DNA from: Lojkania enalia
Lineage: Eukaryota; Ascomycota; Dothideomycetes; Pleosporales
Length of the DNA stretch: 64,000 bases
Reading direction: 5' to 3'
Assembly: GCA_010094045.1 (NCBI GenBank)
Contig: ML986596.1
Span: forward strand, 215,276-279,275
The notes under the pieces are model-generated. The model was not told the origin of the DNA and did no database searches. It was given only the letters and a program-made list of their open reading frames with translations. Position numbers and translations under genes: made by a program. How positions within the stretch are numbered: the first letter of the stretch is position 1; every line of letters starts with the position of its first letter. Positions 11,302 to 23,086 of this stretch are shown here, piece after piece.

Positions 11302-12532
11302 TTAGTCGAAAGAGCTCTTGAACGTCCACCTCTGGTCCTCAGAAGTCGTAAACGGCACACCCAGCTCGAAGAGCCTAAGCACCGCATCCGAGAACTCCTT
11401 AAAGAAAACATCGTTGTCCTTTGCATAACGCTCGACGTGCGGCCGGAAGCCCTTGTCCTTGATAAGCGCCATATCTGTCGGCAACATCATCAAGCTCTTT
11501 GTCTTAACATCTTCGTACTGCTTGGGGCCGTTCCACTTCTTCCACTGCCACTTCTCGTCGAGTAGGAACTTGTAGTAATCGTTTGTCATGGTGGTGGGGG
11601 AGAAGGTCCAGGGGCCTTCGTAGCCGGAGCGGTCCGTGTGGCAACGGCCGAGGGCGTGGGCGCCGCACAGGGCGACCATTTCCCGGTCGTCGAAGCCCAT
11701 GCGGCCGAAGATGGCGCGGATGTGCTTCTGGTCCTTGGAGGCATCTGGGAGACGGCCGTCTGGTGTGCAAAAGGAGACGTCGCGGTCTTGACGGCCGGGG
11801 CGGTAGGGGATCTTAGGGCCCTGCATTTCTTGGATGGCGCAGACGCCACCAAGGATCCAGAGGTCAGAGTAGGAGATCCAAGGGTATTGCGCTGCAGGTT
11901 GTTAGCATTGTCGTGAGTTGAGGGGAGGGCAGGTAGTGAACGTACCCTTAATGGGCTCGAGGAAGTCTCGCGCGGCTTTCAGACCGGCGTTCGCACCGTG
12001 GTCACCCTCGGGAGCGAACCTCATGGTGGCACCATTGGAGCCTCCAGTTCCAGTCTCTTTGTCATAGCTGAGAATCAATTAGCCTTGGTTTCTTCCAATT
12101 GCTTCTCAAAGTATACACTTACGTTCCGGAAGCGTGCCATGCCAATCGCACAAGAACAGGTCCGTAGCTCCCATCATCGTAGTCATCGTTGTCCTCAAGC
12201 GCCTTCGCAACCGTATCATAAACTTTCTGGTAGTCCTCGAACTTGGGGACGAAGGGACCCTTCTTCTTTGCCTCCTGGCCGAACCATTCTGGCTTCTGAA
12301 GGTATACACCGTAGCCACCAGCGATAACGAGAAGAGCACCAGCTCCATATATCATTCCCTTCGGGTTGCCTGAATACTTCTCGGGTCCCTCCTTACCCGA
12401 GGCATAGCCTCGGCGGGACTGTTGACGGAAAGTCTGCTGGAAAACGGGGCGAGCGGTGCGTGTCGTGGTGCTGCGGAAGGTGGGAACAGCGGTGCGCAGG
12501 GCGCGAGTGAAGCTTCGTGAAGCGGACGCCAT
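11302..12532 (-). CDS. CCP1: Mitochondrial cytochrome c peroxidase
   Basis: Reduces H2O2 to water with electrons from cytochrome c in the intermembrane space. Three exons (12123-12532, 11946-12067, 11302-11891) encode 373 aa. An Arg/Ser/Thr-rich presequence is followed by one hydrophobic segment (about 59-77), the bipartite sorting signal typical of this enzyme. The distal haem pocket RLAWHASGT is at 129-137, with Arg129, Trp132 and His133. The proximal His lies in [12 protein letters not shown], followed by EGPWTFSPT. The end [15 protein letters not shown] region is conserved. I chose ATG 12532 (CACAATGGCG context) over an in-frame Met nine codons upstream because the N-terminus then starts directly with the presequence. 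Both introns are GT-AG. Length matches yeast Ccp1 (361 aa). Confidence 0.96.
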
Positions 12533-13910
12533 TGTGGGTGTGGTTGTTGTGCTGTACAAGTCCTGAAAATGGGAGTTGTATAGCCGCGAACCGATGGTGT
12601 GATGTGAATTCGAGCTTCCCTAGTCTCACAAGCTATCCCGATAAGCTTCCGCAGCAGTTCAAGCAAGCAATCTGCAATGGAGGCGGGACGGAACAATATA
12701 GATTAAGGACAGAATAAAGTGGGAAGTAGGAGAGGGCGTTCAGCAAACCCGGTTGGTGACGGAGAGCTTTAAGCCAGAATGGTTACCCGAACAAGCGGAA
12801 GTGGCCGCAAGTATGTTTTCGAGAGCCTTCGCTTTTGAGCCGGAATGATAACGCAGAGTGGAGCCCGATGCGGCCAATCAGCACTGCGGAACCGCACTGC
12901 TTCATCTAGAACGCTGCTGCTCATATAATACGTCTTCCAAATCCATCGCCTTGGGGGCGGGATCCGTTTCCAAAATCTAGCGTAAAAGTCACGCTACTCG
13001 GCGGATAAAGGCCGATAAATTTTCACAGGGCAGATCTTTTGGAGGCGAGAGACTGAGTTCAGGGTCCAGCGCAGAGCCTCACACCTCCCCTCCTAGGCAT
13101 CCTTAACCCGCGCGATGTGATTCGCGGACGGACAAGGCTGGATCGACACTGTCATGGGTGTGAGAGAGGGGAAGGAGGGGTTGATGAGGCTCTTTATGCA
13201 CTCCATAATGGTATGGAGAGTTAAGAGGCGGTTTTCCTAAATGATCTTCATGGTGTTGAGCGGCCCATGTGTATTATCATCCCTTATGATGGGTTGACTA
13301 GTGTGGACATTCGTGGGCTGCAATGACGACCAATTAGAGATGCTGTGAATAAGCAGAAACGCCGCCCCACAATTGAGCCCTCAGGCCATCGTCAGTAGTT
13401 AAGTTTTGTGGATGCATGTCTCGATGTGGTTCGACCTGTACCCATAGCCTTAATATACTAGAGGTTTCTTTTAAATATGAAGCTGTGTTACTAAACGCGG
13501 ATGCCTTATCATCAGACCCGCAAACTCAGTCACTGATTAAGCCCTTTCCGTTGTCAATATGTAACTTGAGTATGGAATAAACTGCCACTTTGATACTAGA
13601 GCCATGACCTGTTACAGGGTATCAAGACGTTATGGACGTTAATAGGACATTTGTAGAATAGAGCTGTCTATGCAATGCAGATGACCTCCAACCTGTACCA
13701 TGTGCGTCGAAGTGCGCCAATAGTCATAATTCCCATGCACCATCTGATCCATTACATGTCGTGTGAAAATGCAAGAACCAAACATTATAACAAAGGAAAC
13801 CGTTGCGGAAAGAAATGTGTAACACCATATCCATCGAGTTGTAATAATACTAGCATGGCATTAAGCATTCAACGTATAATCTCAATGATAATATTCGCAA
13901 GGTTATTATC
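12533..13910. other. Upstream region of CCP1, about 1.4 kb without a gene
   Basis: Holds the CCP1 promoter on its left part and the 3' flank of the F-box gene on its right. A CCAAT box lies at 12874-12878. The rest shows no supported gene or repeat. Confidence 0.45.
12874..12878. promoter_or_regulatory. CCAAT box upstream of CCP1
   Basis: CGGCCAATCAGC lies 342 bp upstream of the CCP1 start. CCAAT boxes bind the HAP (CBC) complex, a known regulator of haem and redox genes in fungi. Occupancy here is inferred. Confidence 0.35.
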
Positions 13911-15251
13911 TTAGCAATATTCCGTATTCGGTGTGCATAAGCCCGTCACCGACTGCATCGGCGGTGTGGAAACGTCTGTTAACAAAGGTAGTGGTGAAAT
14001 GATGCCACCTAAAAAAGGTGATTCTTGTCGTACTCCCGAGGTCAGGCCCCGCGCGATCTCGAAAGCTTCCTTTTCTAGTTTCGGTTTCAACTGCAACCAC
14101 GAGTTCATGCTAGGCTCTTTTGGTATGGCAATTGCTCGTTTGAAAGACGGACAATGCTCCACCAATTTTGCATTGATGGGCGGGTCAAGCTTGCCGGCCT
14201 TCTCAATGTAGTAGAGCTTGCGGGCATCCTTCTTCTCCTGGTAATTGTACGATTTCGTCGTTCGAGTCATGTCTTCCCATAGTTCCATCTTCCGAGCAAA
14301 CTCCCGTCTTTCTTCGACGGTTTTGGATTTGTTGCTTATCCAAGTCCGCATCTCGGCATGCCACGATACGTAGTTTTCGCGGCTCTCTCTGATGAACTCT
14401 GCAACAAGATTTTCAACGTCCGAAAGAAGGTAAACCGTTTTGAGGGAATGGGTATGCGCTGGTCCAACGCCAACGAAGTTTCCCCAGGAATCGAATATGC
14501 CAGCCGGTAAGCACTTTTGAATAAAAGAGATATCCTCGCCATTAGACCCCTTTAACAATGCACGCGCTTCAGGCTCTCTGATGACTTTTGCCTGCAAACA
14601 GTTCTTGCACCAGCGGCGGAGAAATGCCCAGTAGGTTTTTCTTGTTGCCGTGGTCCCGCAGCTCATGCACCCGTGGCCGTGCCGCAAGTGTGCATATTGA
14701 AATTCTGTGAGCTCCGAGGGTGGATCTGGAAGAGTTTCGCCATAGTAGTAATTCCTGCTGTGTTTCCAGAGCGTAGGGTTGTCTCTCAGAAAACGATAGC
14801 ACGAAGCAATCTTGGTGCGCATCTCCAACAACTGCGCTGGATCGGAAAACCGTAGGATCGTGAACCAGGAATCAAGGTCTATGCCCTTTGACAAGGGCTT
14901 CCCTCTGCGCAGCCTGGTCGGCTTAGTACTCGAAGGATGCGTCCTGGAAGCCGCAGTAGGGCTAAAGATGGGCGCGTCAATGCCAGATCTAAGAACCTTC
15001 TTCGACGGGCTGGGTGATCTTTCGTCGTCTTCGGCGTCCTCATCTTCCCACACTCTTTTCCTTTCGCCCAACGAGATTCCAGGCACTTTTGTCAACGGGA
15101 CTTGCTGCGACCTGATTCCTTGCGCCTGCTTCGAAGCCCGCTTGCTCCCCGGCTTACGACAGTTGATCACCGTGCTATACGGCTGCGGCGGCGGCCAGCG
15201 TGCTGGTGACTGCTTGTCGACTTTGAAAGCGACATTTTTAGAATTCACCAT
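13911..15251 (-). CDS. F-box-like protein with a CxxC-CxxC zinc motif
   Basis: Single-exon gene of 446 aa. Residues 1-115 are basic and disordered (Arg/Lys/Ser/Pro), with an acidic patch near 70. From about 119 the sequence looks like a degenerate F-box of the kind common in filamentous ascomycetes: a start with hydrophobic helix (IDLDSWFTILRF), then SCYRFLRDNPTLWKHSRNYY. Four cysteines at 195, 198, 215 and 218 (CMSC...CKNC) follow and could bind zinc. The rest is a charged helical tail. F-box proteins bridge Skp1 to ubiquitination targets; the target here is unknown. The C-terminal ~40 residues look disordered. ATG 15251 (ACCATGG on the gene strand context reversed) opens the frame. Confidence 0.7.
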   Translation of the reverse strand: MVNSKNVAFKVDKQSPARWPPPQPYSTVINCRKPGSKRASKQAQGIRSQQVPLTKVPGISLGERKRVWEDEDAEDDERSPSPSKKVLRSGIDAPIFSPTAASRTHPSSTKPTRLRRGKPLSKGIDLDSWFTILRFSDPAQLLEMRTKIASCYRFLRDNPTLWKHSRNYYYGETLPDPPSELTEFQYAHLRHGHGCMSCGTTATRKTYWAFLRRWCKNCLQAKVIREPEARALLKGSNGEDISFIQKCLPAGIFDSWGNFVGVGPAHTHSLKTVYLLSDVENLVAEFIRESRENYVSWHAEMRTWISNKSKTVEERREFARKMELWEDMTRTTKSYNYQEKKDARKLYYIEKAGKLDPPINAKLVEHCPSFKRAIAIPKEPSMNSWLQLKPKLEKEAFEIARGLTSGVRQESPFLGGIISPLPLLTDVSTPPMQSVTGLCTPNTEYC

Positions 15252-16280
15252 GGCTGGTCAGCAGCCCAGCCGCTGGGTGACAAGACAGCCCGGACAGTAG
15301 CAGCACACTTCCTCGGACTGTGTGGGCGGGCTCATCCGGAGGAGTTGAGGAAGCAAAGCGTTGGGTGTCGAAGAAAAGGTGACAGAGGGATGTGGTAACG
15401 TTGATTTGAGGTTCCGGAAGAAGCCCTCATCGGACCTGTGGCGCGCCGATTATGCCGGATTGGCTGGGAAAACATGAGTAAGCAGCGCTCCGTGATCCTG
15501 AAATTGCCGGAGGAGCCATCATTTGGGTGATTAGAAGCGCATTGACGGATGAATACATTGGACAAGTTCTATGCTGGCTCAACCAGAGGTAGGCTCTTGT
15601 GCATTCCGGCATTGAGGCGCTTCTCTCTGTGCCTTTGTGCCACTATCCTGCATCTCTCGTCGCTTAGACAATTGGGCGCCACAACCGTCAACCTACGCAT
15701 CATCACCGCCTGCATGCATGAAATTCCGAGCTTCAAGGGCCTCGCTGGCGACATCCACGGGCCTCGACATTCACCTATTGCATCGCGCTCGTCATGAGTG
15801 AGCATTGCTCATCCAGAGCAGAAGCGGAGGGGGCAAGTTACAGTCAGAACAGCTGCCTAGGTAGGCATACCGTAAGAGGTCAGCAACTGTGATTGGGAAC
15901 CGCTGGGGCGGCCCTCGTGATGCGCAGTCCCGGTCGGAGGCTGCTCTCTTGCCTAATTGGGCACTAGGAAGGCTACTGATTATCAAGAAGAACTGGTAGG
16001 CCCGAACGCTAGCGATTATTCGAAATGCGGGGAGAATCTTTGCTCTATACGATTTATGGAGGCGACCTCGGAGCCAAACGACGGCTTTTATCCCGAGGTC
16101 GCCATCCGCTCCCTTCTGCCCACTTAAATTTCGGTCGAAAGTCATCCGTAGCCTTCTTCTCTTTCCTTCTCATATAGAGGTCATTTATCTCTGCTGCGTG
16201 AAGCAATTTGCTGTGTGTCGATACTCGCCGGATTTGGCCTGGCTTGATATTCGGCCGACATTTGATTAGACGCACGCGGC
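15252..16280. other. Divergent promoter region, F-box gene and MFS transporter
   Basis: About 1 kb between two divergently transcribed genes. HGATAR-type sites are seen at 15980-15985 and 16185-16190. No coding region is supported. Confidence 0.45.
15980..16190. promoter_or_regulatory. Two GATA-factor-type sites upstream of the MFS gene
   Basis: TTATCA at 15980-15985 and TTATCT at 16185-16190 are reverse complements of TGATAA and AGATAA, both fitting HGATAR. GATA factors such as AreA/Gln3 drive permeases for nitrogen sources, fitting an allantoate-permease-type gene. Such hexamers are frequent by chance. Confidence 0.25.
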
Positions 16281-17877
16281 ATGTTTCAGAAGGAGAACAG
16301 TAAGAAGCTTCTGTGTCTCGTTCTAATGTCTTTGGCTACTCACACAACTTAGAGCCGTTGGATCCTGAGTTCCACGACAGCTATAACGTTGCTCCGCCAC
16401 AGTACGATGGGATCTACGATGAGGCAGGGCAGGCTTTATGCCCACCGCACACCACCGAAAGGAAGCTAGTTACCAGGATCGATCTCCACGTGATTCCGTT
16501 CCTCTGTATTATGTATTTGCTAGCTTTCCTAGATCGGTAAATGAGATCCATTGCTGTATAGTGGTATTATATGCTGACTATATTAGTGTAAACATAGCGA
16601 ATGCCAACGTCTTCGGTTTGTCTGAAGAGCTCAACATAACGGACGGCACCAAGTTCAACACAGCACTGGTCATCTTCTTCGTGCCCTACATCCTTTTCGA
16701 GATTCCTTCCAACGTCCTGCTCAAGAAGCTTAAACCAAGAGTCTGGCTTTCAGTATGCATGTTCGGTTTCGGCCTTGTCACCGCCCTGCAAGGGTTGGTT
16801 CAGAACTACTCGGGCCTCCTAGCCACTCGCTTTTTTCTCGGTGTTTTCGAGACTGGAATGTTTCCGGGGGCTTTCTATTTAATTGGGATGTGGTACCGCC
16901 GACATGAAGCCCAGCGCCGTTACACATTCTTTTTCAGTAGCACCACTCTTGCAGGAGCCTTTGGTGGTCTCCTCGCTAGTGCCATCGGCAAGATGGACGG
17001 AATGCGCGGCTACCGGGGTTGGAGGTGGATCTTCATCCTCGAAGGAATTCTCACCTGCGTTGTCTCCTTCTTTTTCTTCTTCATGCTACCCAACTTCCCA
17101 GAAGAAGCAAAATGGTTGACAGAAGAAGAACGCACTTTCGTCCGAGCCCGCCTCTATCAAGACCAAGGTAACTCCGGACGAGAGCGCCCCATCACCATTC
17201 GGGATATTGGGCGCGTGTTTAAAGACCCTAAAGTTATAGTTGGGGGTTTCATGTACTTTGGACTTATCGTTCCGGCCTACGGATACGCTTATTTCTCGCC
17301 TGGCATCATCCAGGGTTACGGATACAGCCCTATTCAGACGCAACTGCACAGTGTTCCGCCATGGGCCGCTGCTTTCGGATTTGCTATGACAATTGCGTAC
17401 TTCTCTGATCGTCTGAAGCACAGATTCCTGTTCGCCATCTTCCCAATTTGTGTATGCATCTCTGGCTTTGCGATATTGCTTGCAGTACATAACCACAAGG
17501 ACGTCCAATACGGGGCGCTCTTCCTTGTGGCCATGGGAGCGTATACGGCAATGCCTGTAATCATATGCTGGTTCAATATGAATCTCGGTGGCCACCATCG
17601 CCGCGCTGTTGGAAGTGCATGGCAGGTCGGCTTCGGCAATATCGGTGGTATTATCGCAGTATATACTTTCTTAAAGAAGGATGCGCCGAGGTATATACCC
17701 GGATACTCGATCTGTATAGCATTCGTGTGCTTGAGCGCACTTAGCTGCTTGACCTACTTTATCATGTGCGGTCTGGCGAACAAGAAGAGGGATAAGAGCG
17801 CGCATGATGTTGGGGTGACGGAGTATGAGGAGACAGAATTGGGTGATCTTGCTCAGAGCTATAGGTACCTTCTATAA
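16281..17877 (+). CDS. MFS transporter, allantoate/nicotinate permease (anion:cation symporter) family
   Basis: Plasma-membrane proton symporter of the Dal5/Tna1 type, for small organic anions such as allantoate, nicotinate or other acids. Substrate is not predictable. Three exons (16281-16299, 16353-16536, 16587-17877) give 497 aa. The first exon is only 19 nt (MFQKEN). Family hallmarks: RKLVTRIDLHVIPFL, LAFLDRVNIANA, the GxxEIPSN-type segment (FEIPSNVLLKK), TRFFLGVFETGMFPG, WYRRHEAQRRYTFFFS, GWRWIFILEG, and EAKWLTEEER in the central loop. About 12 hydrophobic segments fit. The end is Glu-rich and short. Both introns are GT-AG. HGATAR motifs lie upstream. Confidence 0.93.
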
Positions 17878-18689
17878 GCGTTACGAGGAGATAGGAGTCT
17901 GCTGGTCGGAAAGTACTTTCTGTTGCATTTAGCGAACGCATTGGGCTTTTGAATGGTATCCCTTTGCTTGAACGAATACTTATGGGCGATGGTAGGCTTG
18001 TTTGATTGGTTATGGTTTATGACTTGGGTCATGTGAAATTGTACACGAGCAAAACGTAGAACACGAACAGAACATGAACTGGGCTCAGGAGGAGCTACAT
18101 GATGGTTAATTATGGAGCAACACCAAGTTAAGTATTGAGACGTGAAAATTTATCATCTTTGGTTGACCTCATCTAGAGTCGGAAATCGTGCGATTTACTT
18201 AGAAATATTGACTTCGAACTATAGAGCTCCCTAGCGCGCTCAATGGACACTACACCATATCACTTGTCTAGTGCTAAGTGCAAACAAAGTGCACGCTTCC
18301 ATTCTAACCTACTTCGTCGGAGTTGACAATTATTTCTCTTTATACTTTGGCACTAGGGGAGTTGCCCTACAAAATCCATCGTCTTTTCGCGTGTCCTTTC
18401 GTTAGATTAAATACTGAATCTCTTATTAATGGCCTCGAAATTTCGAGGCCCGGATGGTGATGCGACGGGCCAGCCTCTGTAGACAGGTATTATGCCATCA
18501 TAGGACAAAATCGCGACAATATAGCCATTTGTATCTGCTCTTGTGGAATATCACTTCCATAGAGAAGAAGATTACACTTCAGCTTCCGTCTAAAGTGGCT
18601 TTACGGCCTCGCTTTTTTTGATGCCGCGATCGGGTACACTGTAGAATGTGCGCTGCTGTTGTGGCCTGATCCATACACCAATTTTCTAA
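17878..18689. other. Convergent intergenic region
   Basis: Between the 3' ends of the MFS gene and a minus-strand coiled-coil gene. No gene or repeat seen. Confidence 0.4.
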
Positions 18690-19523
18690 TCATGTTATAC
18701 TTGGTGCCGTCGTTATGCTCGCGGTATCCACACTCTCCCCATCATGCCAAATCTCCTTGCTTTCCATCTCCACGCCCTTCATTGCCTTCGCCACCTCCTC
18801 AAGCTTCATAACTACCTCCAGCACCCCTTTGTTCACCTTCTCAAAATACCGATCATTCGCTTCTCTCCTCTTTCTACTCAACTCGATATCCTTCTCTGTT
18901 TCCTCCTCCAACTTACTTCTCTCAAATGTTCCTGCTCCGCCTGCTTCTGAAATTCGGCCTCCGAGCTTTTCTGCACGGTCAGTGGCTAGCATGTCTGCCG
19001 CATCGGTGCCTTTAGCGGATTTCCTCTCTTCAACCCCTTGACCTTCTTCCTCGGCTTCGGAGCGCGCCCATGCTTTTGCAAGGTCGATCTGTGCTCTTCG
19101 TAGCTCGTCTAGTGCCTGTGAATGCTCGGAGCCAAAAACCGTTATCCCGGGGCCTTTGATAGCACTGAGTTCAACTTCTTCGAGCGTGTTCTGCATCTCG
19201 GCCCATATTGCTTCCGCGCGGGACGACGCTTCGGCATCCATGGCTTGGTTTTGCTGCTTCTGACGACGGATGAACGGAGCGGAGGGATTAGAGGAAGTGA
19301 TACTGAGGTGGTCACCATCGTAGGCTGACGGTGACGGTAAAGGGCGCTTGGCATCTTGGGCTAGGAGGGAACGCTGGCGCTGAAGGGGTGTTCGATTAGG
19401 TTTACCATCTGCTGTTGGCTGGAGCAGAGAGGTATTCGAGGCATTTCGTGATGGTGGGCCGACGAAGAGTGCGGGGGCTGGAAGCCGATTGGAGTACGTT
19501 TTCGCAATCTTGTCAGAAGCCAT
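18690..19523 (-). CDS. Hypothetical coiled-coil protein, 277 aa
   Basis: Single-exon gene of 277 aa that I do not recognise. The first 90 residues are disordered and basic with Ser/Pro/Asn. From about 95 on the protein is strongly helical and charged (QAMDAEASSRAEAIWAEMQ, LDELRRAQIDLAKAW), with a second coiled-coil near 205-255. This layout resembles small fungal vesicle or kinetochore subunits, but no family can be named. It is transcribed divergently from RPS23, with only 256 bp between start codons, so the two may share a promoter. Confidence 0.75.
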   Translation of the reverse strand: MASDKIAKTYSNRLPAPALFVGPPSRNASNTSLLQPTADGKPNRTPLQRQRSLLAQDAKRPLPSPSAYDGDHLSITSSNPSAPFIRRQKQQNQAMDAEASSRAEAIWAEMQNTLEEVELSAIKGPGITVFGSEHSQALDELRRAQIDLAKAWARSEAEEEGQGVEERKSAKGTDAADMLATDRAEKLGGRISEAGGAGTFERSKLEEETEKDIELSRKRREANDRYFEKVNKGVLEVVMKLEEVAKAMKGVEMESKEIWHDGESVDTASITTAPSIT

Positions 19524-19779
19524 TGCAGAATTCGTTCTACTATCTCTGCATCATAACTTCGAAAGTTGTTTAAGACAGGTTAAGGGGAACAGTGGATGGC
19601 AGTCTTGATAAGATATGATGCGATTAGATAAGATGTCGGCTACTACCCATCTGTGCCTAGTGCCTTGCTAACCGAAAGCACTGGCAATTTTCGCACCTGC
19701 ACACAAATCCTCAAACACTTCCGACCTTCGCCCTCCCTCAACACCACCACCCACCCTATTCCCATCCACAACCGCCAAC

Positions 19780-20340
19780 ATGGGTAAAGGAAAGCCGAGA
19801 GGTCTTAACGCCGCCCGCAAGCTACGTAACCACCGACGAGAGGGTCGCTGGGCCGATCTCCATTACAAGAAGCGCCTTCTCGGAACCGCCTACAAGTCCT
19901 CTCCCTTCGGAGGCTCCTCCCACGCTAAGGGCATAGTCCTCGAGAAAGTCGGTGTCGAGGCTAAGCAGCCTAACTCCGCCATTCGGAAGTGTGTCAGGGT
20001 ACAGTTGATTAAGAACGGAAAGAAGGTCACCGCTTTCGGTACGTAGAGTAAATCCGAGACAGACACTTCTACATCCTACAATTGCGCCTGCGGAAGGATG
20101 GAAAAATTGAAAATACATCGGACGATTGAGTAGATATATTAGATGCTAATTGGTTGATCAGTTCCCAATGACGGTTGCTTGAACTTCGTAGACGAGAACG
20201 ACGAAGTCCTCCTCGCCGGTTTCGGTCGAAAGGGCAAGGCTAAGGGTGATATTCCTGGTGTGCGTTTCAAGGTTGTCAAGGTCTCCGGTGTCGGTCTCTC
20301 TGCGCTGTGGAAGGAAAAGAAGGAGAAGCCCAGGTCATAA
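19780..20340 (+). CDS. RPS23: 40S ribosomal protein S23 (uS12)
   Basis: Decoding-centre protein of the cytosolic small subunit. Two exons (19780-20038 and 20162-20340) give 145 aa, the universal length. The sequence is close to invariant: [15 protein letters not shown] at the start, then [34 protein letters not shown] and the PNDGCLN loop that holds the hydroxylated proline, ending KEKKEKPRS. The 123-nt intron interrupts the Val codon before PNDG. The ATG lies in a CCAACATGGG context after a C-rich leader, as in many fungal ribosomal protein genes. Confidence 0.98.
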
Positions 20341-21201
20341 GCGTCTCGCCAACACGAAAAGGGAGCGACGCGAAGTCGAATGTGAAGCGGAAAAGTCAAA
20401 GAAGCAATACTAGGGATGCGTAGTGGGTGCACAATTATGGGAGGCTTACGGAGTCACACTTTTTGGGGAATCCTTCTGTAATTCGACCCGACATGAAAAA
20501 ATGTTCATGATGGAATGGCTTGATGGATGGTTAGATAGAGAAATCTGACTCGTGTCAAGTGCACAAGATCATTTTGTTCATTGGTAACTCTATCGATCTA
20601 CCCCTTTGCTACGCTTCGACCAGGTCAAATTATTTACGACTGTTCGTAATCTTTTTGCCATTTCCGTCTCTATTTGTACCATTTACATCATCACTTTATA
20701 TCCACTCAATTATCCCATGATTGGTACGACTCGATTTCGACTATGCTAGCCAAATCTACTTGTAGTTGTGTTCATCATGCTATTCAATACATTGATTGTC
20801 CAGATCCGTCCCACTCATTCGAGTGCACACCACAAGCAGCTTTAACGTGGCTCCAATATGGCACCGAATCACGCCACAATCCCAAAGACATCACTCATTA
20901 CACGGACTTGACGTAACCTTTAAAACTATTCTCATTTCCGCAATATGCAATCTGTGTCAAATAAGCCTAACTCGTAATATCCTAAATCCGATATCCGAAA
21001 GCCTATTATCACGTCCCGCCTTGCTACCAGTAGACGCAACGAACACCTCATATAGAAACCCCAAAGGGTCGAACAGGGTATCTCACTAAAAAAGCCATTA
21101 AATGTAACAACCCAAACACCAGCCATGCCTTATCCAATATCCCAGGCCCACATCTACTCTCACATCCGCATTGACTATGCATTGCTTAACAATAAACCCA
21201 A
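20341..21201. other. Convergent intergenic region
   Basis: Between the 3' ends of RPS23 and IMA1. AT-rich. Short open frames here have no recognisable content. Confidence 0.4.
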
Positions 21202-23086
21202 TTAGATGTCCTCTACGCCCCCCTCTCTTTCCTCCTCTTCATCAGTCCCATCCCCAAACAACGCTCCAAAACGATCCTCTAACCCCGTGCTCTTCTCCCC
21301 CGTATATCCCTGCCAATCGTATTGGAGTTGAGGTTTCGCAAATAATTGATTACTCCTGACCACATCTCTAGGTGTCGCAGTTCTCACCCTCTCCCTCTCT
21401 CCCGGACTCGCTTGGCCTTTTCTCATGATTTCATTTAGGAACGTCTTTTGCGTCTCAGGCGGTGTTTGGTGCCAGATTCCAGCGCTCCAGGGTGATCGGC
21501 CGACACGGTCCGCGCGAACAGGGGCGGCGGGGACTCTGTGGTGGAAAGGGTTGGAGGAGGGTTGCATGAAAATAGAGTGTGGTTGGGGTGGTGGTGGAGC
21601 CTGCGCGGTGGAGTGTGTGCTGAATGCAGGGGGAATGATCTCGACGGGGGTTTTTGAGAAGCGCCCTTGTGTGGGTGTCCAATCCATGCGATCATCTAGA
21701 GCAGGAATAGCAGACCTCTTATGGTTACGTGGCGTGGCTGCGGCGGTACCGCTTTCGTTGCCAATAGACGAAGAGGTTGATGAGGAGGCTAAGGTGGGTG
21801 ATGGAGGGAAGGCCGCGCTATCGTCGCATGTGCCAAAAATTGATTTTGTGAAAGAGTCACCCATGGTGTCAAAGGGAGTGGGACGGGGTCGGACGGTTAT
21901 GTGTCCGCCTTGTCCACTAGGAGCGCGAGGAGGAGTCATAGGAAGGTCGGTCGGTGCTATGAATGCAGAAGTTATTCGATATTCAATTCTAACGATATAC
22001 CATGAGAGGTAGACACACTGATATACTTAGCAGTGGATAGTCAAGCAGATATGAGAAGACTCACAATCAGAAGGGCAAAAATCATAGCCCCATGCCCAAC
22101 GTAAAATATTGGTAAAGCTTCTTTGCCTATTTGTGCGATGTCGACCCACTGTGAGAAGCCCACAAATCGGACGGCAAGAACAGAAATCCGAGCAATCCAG
22201 AGCGGATATAGGTTGCGCATTCTGCCCCCAGGCCGGATCGTCTTCTGTTGTAATTTCGGATTCCACCAAAGGGTAAAGAAGTCCGCTAGGATGGCAAATG
22301 AGACGAGCCGTATCATCCAGTCTGCATCGAAGCATGGGTTAGGTACTTGTTGAGTCTCGAGGGCTTGCAAAAGGCAAGTCCTGGCGTCCGGAATTGCCTG
22401 TTCCCCGACTGTTTCCTCCGGTACTACAATAATACCCAAGGTGTGCCATAATATCCCGACGAGGACGCTATAAATGTACGCCCATTTGGCGAAGAAGAGG
22501 ATGCGCAACGTCCAAATGTGCCTGCGTGTACCAAGCAGAGGTAGATTCCTTCGGGAATTGTCCAAGATGCGGCGGAACTGTTCTGCCTGCGCTCCCCTGT
22601 TCCTCCGCCGTAGCTGTCGTTGGACCCGAGGGAGGCAGTTCTCGCAGACTTCAGGATATCGCCTTTCTAGTTCTCGTCTGTACTCGGCAGCTGTATTGGC
22701 ATAGTCCTTATACTGCGAGTCGCTCTCGTCGGGGATGTATTCCGACATCATATGGAGTATTAGGTTTTGGTTTGCAAGGCAATTGACGCAAAAGAGATTC
22801 GCATCCGGATCTGTGAGTTCTGGTTCGATGGCTCGGGGTCGGGAATGGGCATAGCGGACTGGTCGAGCGGCGGGCAAGTCGGCCGGAGGATCGGTTAGTT
22901 CTCCACGCTGCATATCTATCAGTATCAATGCCTCGGAGGTTGGAGTATTGAAGTAGTTACCTCATCCAAGTGGTTGGTGGAGTCGCAATGCGGGCAGACC
23001 CAGGTCCGGGGAACGCCTTGCTGGTTGTTTGCGGAGTCCTGATTGCAGTAATGACACCGCAGGCGACGTCGAAGTAAGCGCGGCAT
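21202..23086 (-). CDS. IMA1: Inner nuclear membrane protein Ima1 (NET5/Samp1 family)
   Basis: Ima1 proteins sit in the inner nuclear membrane and link heterochromatin, nuclear pores and LINC complexes. Three exons (22961-23086, 22065-22907, 21202-22017), with 53- and 47-nt GT-AG introns, give 594 aa. Residues 1-42 carry a CHYC...CPHC zinc motif ending in STNHLDE, then RGELTDPPAD, the start of the Ima1 N-terminal domain; CVNC and CENC pairs follow. Several membrane segments lie from about 165 to 330 (e.g. WAYIYSVLVGILWHTLGII, MIRLVSFAILADFFTLWW). The C-terminal ~240 residues are Ser/Pro-rich and disordered, with the short motif SPWSAGIWHQTPPETQK and an acidic end. The gene is easily mis-split in two because the second intron separates the membrane part from the tail. 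Divergent from uL24m. Confidence 0.88.
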
